From NCBI GenBank assembly GCA_958417695.1, contig CATZDQ010000032.1, positions 1 to 11,742 of the forward strand: 11,742 nt of DNA, in the 5' to 3' direction. A program made the translations under genes and the position numbers. The notes below the pieces were generated by a model, which saw only the letters and a program-made list of their open reading frames with translations, was not told the origin of the DNA and made no database searches. Below, one piece after another: positions 1 to 5,895 of this stretch (positions are counted from its first letter, which is position 1; every line of letters begins with the position of its first letter). The DNA comes from an uncultured Clostridiaceae bacterium (GTDB lineage: Bacteria; Bacillota; Clostridia; TANB77; CAG-508).

Positions 1-20
1 AATAGGAGGGTGTATTTTTT

Positions 21-212
21 ATGAGTAAAAATACGTATGAGGATTGTAATAAAGGGGGACATCCTATTAAAGAGATAGAAGATGGTACCAAATATGGAGA
101 GTTTGTTTCTTCTTATTTTGCTTGGCTTACTTTAGAAAGACAAAAAAAGAATGCCAAAGAAATGGAACAGATGACAACTCCTAAAAAACAAGAAGAGGAT
201 AGAAATTTGTAG
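21..212 (+). CDS. Small hypothetical protein, 63 aa
   Basis: I do not recognise this protein. It starts at an ATG ten bases after a strong ribosome binding site (AGGAGGG, 4-10), which is the main support for it being real. The product is hydrophilic and charged, with many Lys and Glu residues in its C-terminal half (KKQEED near the end), and it has no signal peptide, membrane segment or recognisable motif. One short aromatic stretch (SSYFAWLTLERQ, about residues 30-41) could be an amphipathic helix. It lies ahead of the ctsR promoter, so it is not part of the CtsR operon and may be the last gene of a transcript that begins left of the window. No clear terminator hairpin follows it; 213-313 is A-rich sequence only. 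Confidence 0.55.
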   Translation: MSKNTYEDCNKGGHPIKEIEDGTKYGEFVSSYFAWLTLERQKKNAKEMEQMTTPKKQEEDRNL

Positions 213-313
213 AAAAAGATTAAAATAATGTAAAAAAAGAAGAAAATAATAGAAAAATACCGAAAATAGAAGAAAAATAAATTAAAAAAATCTAGAAAAT
301 ATGAAAATACTAG

Positions 314-341
314 TTGCATATTTAAAAAAGCATAGTATAAT
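314..341 (+). promoter_or_regulatory. Sigma-A promoter of the ctsR operon
   Basis: A -35 element TTGCAT (314-319) and a perfect -10 TATAAT (336-341) are separated by 16 bases. The predicted transcription start is near 348, which puts the CtsR operator directly on the start point. This is the only good promoter ahead of ctsR. Confidence 0.8.
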
Positions 342-349
342 AGATTGTA

Positions 350-372
350 GGTCAAAGAAAGTCAAAGTCAAA
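350..372 (+). promoter_or_regulatory. CtsR operator (tandem heptamer repeat)
   Basis: GGTCAAA (350-356), three spacer bases GAA, then AGTCAAA (360-366) match the known CtsR box, a direct repeat of RGTCAAA with a three-base spacer. A third partial unit, GTCAAA (367-372), follows with no gap. Lying just downstream of the -10, bound CtsR should block transcription initiation, so the operon is predicted to be autorepressed and released by heat or protein stress. Confidence 0.92.
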
Positions 373-416
373 TAAAAAATAAATATAATTCAGAATTAAG
401 CAAAAGAGGTGGTAAG

Positions 417-869
417 ATGAGAATTTCAGATATGATAGAAGATTTTATCAAAGCGTTATTCACAGAGGATGAAGAATATGTGGAAATCCAGAGGAATGAT
501 TTAGCAGAACAGTTCAATTGTGTACCTTCACAAATCAATTATGTGATTGCTACCAGATTTAAACCGTCCCAAGGCTACTATGTAGAAAGTAAACGTGGTG
601 GTGGTGGTCATATTACCATAAAAAAAGTCTCTGTCACCAAAAGTAACTATTTAATGCACATTATTACTAGCATGGAAGAACAGTTAACATCGCAAGAAGT
701 AGATATTTTTATTAGTAATTTTCTATCGTATAATATGGTAACGGAGCAACAAGCTAAATTATTAAAAGTAGCAACCAGTGATAATGTTTTAAGTATACCA
801 CAACCAGCCAGAGATGAAATTAGGGCTAAGATTTTCAAAAATATGTTACTCAATTTAGTAGAATCTTAA
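417..869 (+). CDS. ctsR: Transcriptional repressor CtsR
   Basis: CtsR represses class III heat-shock genes (clpC, clpP, clpE and its own operon) by binding tandem heptamers, a copy of which lies just upstream. The 150-residue product has the usual family length. An N-terminal winged helix-turn-helix spans about residues 1-72, and its glycine-rich wing RGGGGHI (60-66) is the family hallmark. The wing arginine (R60 here) corresponds to the arginine that McsB phosphorylates in studied Bacillus/Geobacillus CtsR. The remaining part is the helical C-terminal dimerisation domain. The ATG follows a GAGGTGG ribosome binding site (407-413). It is the first gene of a four-gene operon; mcsA starts 30 bases after its stop. 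Nothing is missing or odd. Confidence 0.95.
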   Translation: MRISDMIEDFIKALFTEDEEYVEIQRNDLAEQFNCVPSQINYVIATRFKPSQGYYVESKRGGGGHITIKKVSVTKSNYLMHIITSMEEQLTSQEVDIFISNFLSYNMVTEQQAKLLKVATSDNVLSIPQPARDEIRAKIFKNMLLNLVES

Positions 870-899
870 AAATAAATAAAAGATAAAGGAGTGATAGTT

Positions 900-1481
900 A
901 TGTTATGTCAAAATTGTGGAGAAAGACAAGCAAATGTAAAATACACACAAATTATTAATGGAGTAAAAAAAGAGATGTCCCTTTGTGATACTTGTGCAAA
1001 GGAGTTAGGGGTAGAAGATATTCATTTTAATATGCCCATTAATTTTTCTAGTTTCTTAGGAGATTTTTTCGAGCCTTATGAAAGTGAAGCATTCATGCCA
1101 TCTATGTTACAGGAGCAAGGATTGGTATGTGATAATTGCCATATGCATTTTGATGATTTTATAAAAGAAGGAAAGTTTGGTTGTAGCCATTGTTATGATG
1201 TTTTTGCAGATAGAATAGACCCATTACTAAAGAATATACATGGAGCGAATAGACATGTAGGAAGATGGCATAAAGCTTTAGAAAAGGCAGATAAGGAAAA
1301 CAAAGTAGAAAATAAAACGGAACAAAAAATACAAGCCGTAGAAAAGAAAGAAGCTATTAAAAAAGAAACAAAAGAAGATAAAATAGAGTGTTTAAAAGAA
1401 AGATTGAAACAAGAAATTGCTGAAGAACGTTATGAAGATGCTGCTAAGACGAGAGATGAAATTAAGAAATTAGAAAAATAA
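900..1481 (+). CDS. mcsA: McsA, zinc-binding activator of the McsB arginine kinase
   Basis: McsA binds and activates McsB and, in studied Bacilli, helps control CtsR and target proteins to ClpCP. Four CxxC pairs are visible in the 193-residue product: C3/C6, C29/C32, C77/C80 and C95/C98, as expected for the zinc-binding N-terminal half. HGANRHVGR (about 114-122) resembles the conserved motif after the last zinc pair. A Lys/Glu-rich linker (about 125-162) leads to a C-terminal UVR motif (163-193) with the typical EERYEDAAKTRDEI pattern. I chose the ATG at 900 because AAAGGAG (885-891) is its ribosome binding site at 8 bases; the in-frame GTG at 891 overlaps that site and cannot be the start. 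mcsB begins 14 bases after the stop. Confidence 0.93.
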   Translation: MLCQNCGERQANVKYTQIINGVKKEMSLCDTCAKELGVEDIHFNMPINFSSFLGDFFEPYESEAFMPSMLQEQGLVCDNCHMHFDDFIKEGKFGCSHCYDVFADRIDPLLKNIHGANRHVGRWHKALEKADKENKVENKTEQKIQAVEKKEAIKKETKEDKIECLKERLKQEIAEERYEDAAKTRDEIKKLEK

Positions 1482-1495
1482 GGAGGAAAACAAAA

Positions 1496-2518
1496 ATGGC
1501 AAATTGGTATTTAGAAAATGGGAAAGAATCCGATATTGTGGTAAGTACCAGAATTCGATTAGCAAGAAATGTAGAGGATTTTCCTTTTAAAATAAGAGAA
1601 ACAAAAGAACAAAAAAAACAGTTTTTAGAACAAGTAAAATACATAACACCTAGCCTAGGATATGGTTTACGCTATTTTGAATTAAAAGATATGGATGATA
1701 TTACAAAAATGAGTTTAGTGGAGAAGCATATTATTAGTCCAGATATTGTATTAGAAAAACAACAAGATACATTAGGAATTTTATTAAATGAAGAAGAAAA
1801 TATTTGTATTATGCTAAATGAAGAAGACCATTTTCGTATACAAGTATTTTGTGCAGGGTTAGATTTACAAAATACAATGAATTTAGCTATTGAAATAGAT
1901 GAGAAATTAGCTAATCAGTTTCATTATGCTTGTAACAAAACATATGGTTATTTAACGGCATGCCCAACCAATGTAGGAACAGGATTAAGAGCATCGGTTA
2001 TGGTGCATCTACCTGCTTTAAAATTAACAGGTAATATTACAAAGATTTTACATGTGGTAAATAATTTTGGTATGAGTATTCGTGGTGTATATGGAGAGGA
2101 TACCCAAAGTAAAGAGGATATGTATCAAATATCTAATAACCAAACACTGGGCATTTCTGAAAAAGAGATTATTGCCAATTTAGAAAATATCACAAGAAAA
2201 GTAATTGAACAAGAAAGATTGGCTAGAAAATATTTAACGAAAAATAAGCTAGAGTTAGAAGATAGAGTATATCGTTCTTATGGTATTTTGACCAATGCTG
2301 TAAAATTAGATTCAGAAGAGTGTGCGGCTTTATTGTCTGATGTAAAATTAGGGACAGATTTAGGTATTATTGAACCATTAAAAGATAGTAAGGTAAAGCA
2401 GTTAGAACTATATACAAAACCTGCAAATTTACAAAAATACACAGGAAAAGTGTTAAATGGCTATGACAGAGATGTCGAAAGAGCCAAAGTAATAAAACAA
2501 ATTATAAAACAAGATTAA
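1496..2518 (+). CDS. mcsB: Protein arginine kinase McsB
   Basis: McsB phosphorylates arginine residues in proteins, including CtsR, using ATP; phosphoarginine marks substrates for ClpC-ClpP. The 340-residue product has a phosphagen (guanido) kinase catalytic domain: nucleotide-binding STRIRLAR (17-24), catalytic-loop NEEDHFRIQ (108-116), TACPTNVGTGLR (154-165) with the conserved cysteine C156, and RGVYGED plus SNNQTLG (196-219). Near the C-terminus RDVERA (325-330) matches the RDxxRA phosphoarginine-binding motif that separates McsB from creatine and arginine kinases. AGGAGG (1481-1486) is the ribosome binding site and overlaps the last base of the mcsA stop codon, suggesting coupled translation. 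All key residues seem intact. Confidence 0.95.
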   Translation: MANWYLENGKESDIVVSTRIRLARNVEDFPFKIRETKEQKKQFLEQVKYITPSLGYGLRYFELKDMDDITKMSLVEKHIISPDIVLEKQQDTLGILLNEEENICIMLNEEDHFRIQVFCAGLDLQNTMNLAIEIDEKLANQFHYACNKTYGYLTACPTNVGTGLRASVMVHLPALKLTGNITKILHVVNNFGMSIRGVYGEDTQSKEDMYQISNNQTLGISEKEIIANLENITRKVIEQERLARKYLTKNKLELEDRVYRSYGILTNAVKLDSEECAALLSDVKLGTDLGIIEPLKDSKVKQLELYTKPANLQKYTGKVLNGYDRDVERAKVIKQIIKQD

Positions 2519-2538
2519 AAGAAAAAGAGGTGGTAAAT

Positions 2539-4995
2539 ATGATGTATAAATTTACAAAAAGAGCGGAAAAAGCTTTAGAAATAGCCAATGAGATAGCGAT
2601 AGAATTAGGCCATAACTACATAGGTACAGAGCATTTACTATATGGCTTGGCAAAGGAAGGGTCTGGTGTGGCTAGTAAAGTATTAGAAAATCAAGGTGCA
2701 ACACCGGAAAAGATTCTAACTGAGATAGAAGAACTAATTGGTAGAAATGAACAAGAAGAAGCTATGGAAGTAACTGTTGGTTTTACGCCTAGAACAAAAA
2801 GAGTGATTGAAAATGCTTTTCGAGAGGCTAGAAAATTAGGGACAGATTATATTGGCACAGAACATCTTTTAGTAGGAATTATGAGAGAGGGAGATAGTGT
2901 TGCCGTTAGAATTATGCTAGACTTGCAAGTAGACCCACAAAAATTATATAATGAAATCGTTAAAGTGTTAAATGAAGATGAACTAGCCGGTGGCCCTGAA
3001 AAAGCCAATAATAGTAAAGGATTTGGTAGTTTTAATCAAACACAAACATTGAACCAATTTGGTACTGATTTAACGAAAGTAGCTATGGAAGGTAAATTAG
3101 ACCCTGTAATTGGCAGAAAGAGTGAAATTGAAAGGGTTACGCAAATTTTATCTAGGAGAACAAAGAACAATCCTTGCTTGATTGGTGAGCCGGGTGTTGG
3201 TAAAACTGCAGTTGTAGAAGGTTTGGCTCAAAAAATTGTAGCTGAGGATGTTCCAGAGTTATTGAAAGGAAAAAGAGTCGTTAGCTTAGATATTTCTAGT
3301 ATGGTAGCTGGTGCTAAATATAGAGGTGATTTCGAAGAGAGAATTAAAAAGTGTTTAAATGAAGTAAAAAAAGCAGGAGATGTCATTTTATTTATTGATG
3401 AAATTCATACAATTGTTGGTGCAGGTTCTGCGGAAGGTGCCGTTGATGCTGCTAATATCTTAAAACCTTTATTAGCTAGAGGAGAAGTGCAAGTTATTGG
3501 TGCTACGACTTTAAATGAATATAGGAAGTATATTGAAAAAGATAGTGCTTTGGAAAGAAGATTTAGTCCAGTTACGGTTAATGAACCAACCTCTGAAGAT
3601 ACCATTAAAATTTTAGAGGGTATTCGTGATAAATATGAGGCACATCATAATGTCAAGATTACACAAGAAGCAATTGAAGCTGCTGTAGAATTGTCTGTTA
3701 GATATATTAATGATAGATTTTTACCAGATAAGGCCATTGATTTAATTGATGAGGCTTCTTCTCGTGTGCGTATGAGAGCCTATACACAACCAGATAGCAT
3801 TAAGAAACTAGAAGAAGAAATAAATCGTGTTATGCAAGATAAAGAAGATGCGATTCGTATGCAGGATTTTGAGAAGGCTGCTAAGTTAAGGGATAAGGGA
3901 CATAGTTTAGAAGAAAAGCTAGAAAAGGAAAAACAAAAATGGGAGAATAAGAATAGTAAGGCAATTATTACTTTGACACAAGAAGATATAGCAGAGGTTA
4001 TCAGTAGTTGGACAAGAATTCCCGTTAAGAAATTGACACAAGATGAAAATGAAAAGTTAAAACATTTAGAAGAGGCTTTGCATCAAAGAGTGATTGGCCA
4101 AAATGAGGCTGTAGAAGCGGTAGCAAAAGCAATTAGACGTGGCCGTGTAGGACTAAAAGACCCAAATCGTCCAATAGGTTCTTTCTTATTTCTAGGACCA
4201 ACTGGTGTAGGAAAAACAGAACTTTCGAAGGCTCTAGCAGAAAGTTTATTTGGAAATGAAGAGGCTATGATTCGTGTAGATATGTCTGAATATATGGAGC
4301 CACATTCTGTTGCAAAATTAATTGGTTCTCCTCCAGGATATGTAGGCTATGATGATGGTGGTCAATTGACAGAAAAAATTAGGAGACAGCCATATGCAGT
4401 GATTCTATTTGATGAGATTGAAAAAGCACATCCAGATGTTATGAATATGTTACTTCAAATTCTAGATGATGGACGTTTGACAGATAGCACGGGTAGAATG
4501 GTTAACTTTAAAAATACGGTGATTATTATGACTTCCAATGTAGGGGCTCGTTTGATTACAGATAAAAAATCTTTAGGATTTACCAACATCAATCAAGATG
4601 GAAAAGAAGAGCAAAAAGAATATGAAGATACCAAAAAAGAAGTAATGGCTGAATTAAAAAGACAATTTAAGCCAGAGTTTATCAATCGTATTGATGAAAT
4701 TATTGTATTCCATAAACTACAAAATGAAGAAATGAAACAAATTATAAACATTATGCTAAAACAAGTACAAGAGCGTTTAAAAGCACAAGATATGCAGGTG
4801 GAAATTACAGAAGAAGTAAAAGAAAAAGTACTTGAAAAAGGTGTAGACAATAATTATGGTGCTCGTCCATTAAAAAGAGCTATTCAAAGTATGATTGAAG
4901 ACAAGATTGCAGAAGCTATTTTAGATGGTAAAATTCAAGCTGGAAAAACAGCTAAAATGATTCTAAACGAACAAGGAAATATAGAAATAGAGTAA
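2539..4995 (+). CDS. clpC: AAA+ unfoldase ClpC
   Basis: ClpC is the ATP-driven unfoldase that partners ClpP in the cytoplasm. The 818-residue product is full length. It has a Clp N-terminal double repeat (about 1-145, with IGTEHLL in both halves), Walker A GEPGVGKT (216-223) and Walker B VILFIDE (282-288) in the first AAA+ ring, a coiled-coil middle domain with a UVR-like motif (about 428-463) through which McsA/MecA-type adaptors act, Walker A GPTGVGKT (553-560) and Walker B VILFDE (621-626) in the second ring, and the ClpP-docking tripeptide LGF (679-681). The ATG at 2539 gives the MM start common in ClpC; an in-frame GTG at 2530 overlaps the GAGGTGG ribosome binding site. The gene has no terminator of its own: the terminal CRISPR repeat begins 4 bases after its stop. 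Confidence 0.96.
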   Translation: MMYKFTKRAEKALEIANEIAIELGHNYIGTEHLLYGLAKEGSGVASKVLENQGATPEKILTEIEELIGRNEQEEAMEVTVGFTPRTKRVIENAFREARKLGTDYIGTEHLLVGIMREGDSVAVRIMLDLQVDPQKLYNEIVKVLNEDELAGGPEKANNSKGFGSFNQTQTLNQFGTDLTKVAMEGKLDPVIGRKSEIERVTQILSRRTKNNPCLIGEPGVGKTAVVEGLAQKIVAEDVPELLKGKRVVSLDISSMVAGAKYRGDFEERIKKCLNEVKKAGDVILFIDEIHTIVGAGSAEGAVDAANILKPLLARGEVQVIGATTLNEYRKYIEKDSALERRFSPVTVNEPTSEDTIKILEGIRDKYEAHHNVKITQEAIEAAVELSVRYINDRFLPDKAIDLIDEASSRVRMRAYTQPDSIKKLEEEINRVMQDKEDAIRMQDFEKAAKLRDKGHSLEEKLEKEKQKWENKNSKAIITLTQEDIAEVISSWTRIPVKKLTQDENEKLKHLEEALHQRVIGQNEAVEAVAKAIRRGRVGLKDPNRPIGSFLFLGPTGVGKTELSKALAESLFGNEEAMIRVDMSEYMEPHSVAKLIGSPPGYVGYDDGGQLTEKIRRQPYAVILFDEIEKAHPDVMNMLLQILDDGRLTDSTGRMVNFKNTVIIMTSNVGARLITDKKSLGFTNINQDGKEEQKEYEDTKKEVMAELKRQFKPEFINRIDEIIVFHKLQNEEMKQIINIMLKQVQERLKAQDMQVEITEEVKEKVLEKGVDNNYGARPLKRAIQSMIEDKIAEAILDGKIQAGKTAKMILNEQGNIEIE

Positions 4996-4998
4996 GAA

Positions 4999-5223
4999 AA
5001 AAGAGTTTATAATACTAAAATTAAAACGGTTCTTACTTTTATGTGGAAACAAAAGCACCTCACTTTACATTCTAAAATACTAAAATTAAAATCATCTGTT
5101 TTCAATGTTTTCATTTTCTTATTAGAAGCTTTACATTCTAAAATACTAAAATTAAAATGCTAGAAGACCTGTAAGTAAAAGCTTACAGGTCTTTTTTACA
5201 TTCTAAAATACTAAAATTAAAAT
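4999..5223 (-). CRISPR. Orphan CRISPR mini-array: four repeats, three spacers
   Basis: Three identical 29-base repeats lie at 5064-5092, 5130-5158 and 5195-5223, with a degenerate fourth at 4999-5027. Repeat ends are 65-66 bases apart and the 36-37-base spacers (5028-5063, 5093-5129, 5159-5194) are unrelated to each other. Read on the minus strand the repeat starts ATTTTAATTTTAG and ends GAATGTAAA. Copy 4999-5027 keeps the first half (with G as first base) but has lost the second half, as expected of the leader-distal terminal repeat. Orientation is also supported by the promoter-bearing leader at 5224-5405. A repeat of 29 bases, an unstructured sequence, a GTAAA end and long spacers fit Cas6-processed type I-B or III arrays better than type II. 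No cas gene is present in the window, so the effector must be elsewhere or absent. The array is convergent with clpC. Confidence 0.88.
5164..5197 (+). terminator. Perfect terminator hairpin inside the leader-proximal spacer
   Basis: AAGACCTGTAAG (5164-5175) and CTTACAGGTCTT (5182-5193) form a 12-bp perfect stem with a six-base loop, followed by T6 (5192-5197). It lies wholly within spacer 5159-5194 plus the first bases of the next repeat. In the plus direction it is a textbook rho-independent terminator and the first one after clpC, about 170 bases past its stop. On the minus strand it lacks a T-tract, so array transcription should pass through it. Confidence 0.8.
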
Positions 5224-5405
5224 AGGTGGAGTTTTATAGCACTATTATCAATGTTTTACACGCCATTATCTGTCGACCTCTAGAAATATTGTATCAAAAA
5301 GGAATAAAAAAGTCTACTATTTTAAGAAAATCGCTATACCAAGCCATTTTTTGAATCTGTCGACCTATGGCTTTTTTACATTATTGGAAGTCGACAGATA
5401 AATAG
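5224..5405 (-). promoter_or_regulatory. CRISPR leader A
   Basis: This 182-base AT-rich segment flanks the intact end of the array and is about 85% identical to the segment at 7153-7335, which flanks a solo repeat. The 20 bases next to the repeat are identical in both copies, while the next 30 or so differ strongly; conservation at the repeat-proximal end is what spacer integration would require. The decamer GTCGACAGAT occurs on the minus strand at 5268-5277 and 5355-5364 (87 bases apart), and in the opposite orientation at 5390-5399. A minus-strand promoter lies in its centre. Confidence 0.72.
5288..5316 (-). promoter_or_regulatory. Leader A promoter driving the array
   Basis: On the minus strand, TAGACT (5311-5316) and TACAAT (5288-5293) are separated by 17 bases. 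Both boxes and the spacing are kept in leader B at 7217-7245. The predicted start is near 5281, about 58 bases ahead of the first repeat. Confidence 0.68.
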
Positions 5406-5450
5406 CATTTATATGAATTAAAGTATGATGAACTTTTGTAATATTCGTTC
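5401..5450 (-). pseudogene. Relic of the 3' end of a CDF exporter gene
   Basis: Read on the minus strand, 5436-5401 encodes KVHHTLIHINAI, which matches the C-terminus KVYHTLIHVNPI of the intact CDF protein at 7356-8213. Base similarity continues to about 5450, but a 10-base gap relative to the intact gene breaks the frame. The stop codon is lost as well, because a gap joins two ATAGGAT-like repeats that flank about 30 bases in the other copy. No further CDF sequence can be found upstream, so only the last 15 or so codons survive. It is too short to function and is informative only as a trace of duplication. Confidence 0.7.
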
Positions 5451-5457
5451 TTAGTTC

Positions 5458-5541
5458 ATGGAGGTAATTTGTAGGTTGGGTCGCGTGCTTGTATTTTTTA
5501 CTTCTCTTGTGCTCATGGCAATAGCAACTATAGTTATGTGA
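5458..5541 (+). CDS. Possible 27-aa single-pass membrane peptide
   Basis: A short reading frame from ATG 5458 encodes a peptide beginning MEVICRLGRV and continuing as a hydrophobic stretch (VLVFFTSLVLMAIATIVM) to TGA 5539-5541. A GGAGG at 5460-5464 could instead serve the in-frame TTG at 5476, giving about 21 residues. A plus-strand terminator follows at 5590-5619, implying that something here is transcribed. The stretch is visibly richer in G and C (TTGGGTCGCGTGCTTG) than its surroundings. I see no promoter with good boxes and no ribosome binding site at the correct distance from the ATG, so it could equally be a fragment of a lost membrane protein gene. Confidence 0.25.
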   Translation: MEVICRLGRVLVFFTSLVLMAIATIVM

Positions 5542-5589
5542 ATTCCGTAAAATGTTGGTATGTTTTAAAAAAATAAAGCTATTCTAGAG

Positions 5590-5619
5590 AAATTAGTTTA
5601 GAAGTAAACTAGTTTTTTT
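5590..5619 (+). terminator. Intrinsic terminator
   Basis: AATTAGTTTA (5591-5600), loop GAAG, and TAAACTAGTT (5605-5614) form a 10-bp stem with one G-T wobble, followed by a T-tract to 5619. It acts on the plus strand. The only candidate upstream transcript is the small reading frame at 5458-5541 or read-through from further left. Confidence 0.7.
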
Positions 5620-5833
5620 GTGTACAAATAGGAATTAAAGAGATTTTTAATGATAAGGTGAATAAAGTTTATTTTAAAAATGTATATATAAGATAACATA
5701 AAAGTAATTGAAGATACAGAAAAAATATGAAAATATAAAATAAGTAAGGATAAGTAATGGAGAAAGAAATAATGCGAAAGATTTATTTATTCAGAAAAAG
5801 GAACAAGAGAAAAAGAGGAAAAGAATAATCAAA
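5620..5833. other. AT- and purine-rich stretch without a gene
   Basis: I see no gene, RNA or hairpin here. The plus strand is strongly A/G-rich. AGGATAAGTAA near 5748 recurs near 8500 ahead of the second pilin-like gene, a weak sign that the two upstream regions share ancestry. Confidence 0.5.
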
Positions 5834-5862
5834 TTGACTTTAACCAAAAGGTATTGTATAAT
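5834..5862 (+). promoter_or_regulatory. Promoter of pilin-like gene 1
   Basis: TTGACT (5834-5839) and a perfect TATAAT (5857-5862) are separated by 17 bases. The spacer contains TTAACCAAAAGGTA, which closely matches the spacer of the pilin-like gene 2 promoter (8537-8565). Beyond the boxes themselves, the shared CCAAnnGG core suggests one common regulator. Confidence 0.85.
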
Positions 5863-5895
5863 AAAAGTAGATATATAAGAAAAGAGGCGATGTAT

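Noticed and set aside
4593..4850. Minus-strand open frame inside clpC
   Set aside because: Low-complexity Ser/Phe/Cys-rich shadow of the clpC codons, without a ribosome binding site.
5064..5223. Period of 66 bases read as a type II array (36-base repeat, 30-base spacer)
   Set aside because: The conserved unit is exactly 29 bases in all three good copies; the flanking bases differ on both sides.
5268..5399. Leader core as a MITE bounded by inverted repeats ATCTGTCGACCTC
   Set aside because: The outer motifs do form an inverted repeat, but the same motif also occurs in the middle, the two copies are homologous well beyond these ends (repeat on one side, CDF end on the other), and I see no target-site duplication.
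5854..5895. Longer pilin-like protein 1 starting at TTG 5854
   Set aside because: The TTG lies between the -35 and -10 boxes of the gene's own promoter and has no ribosome binding site.
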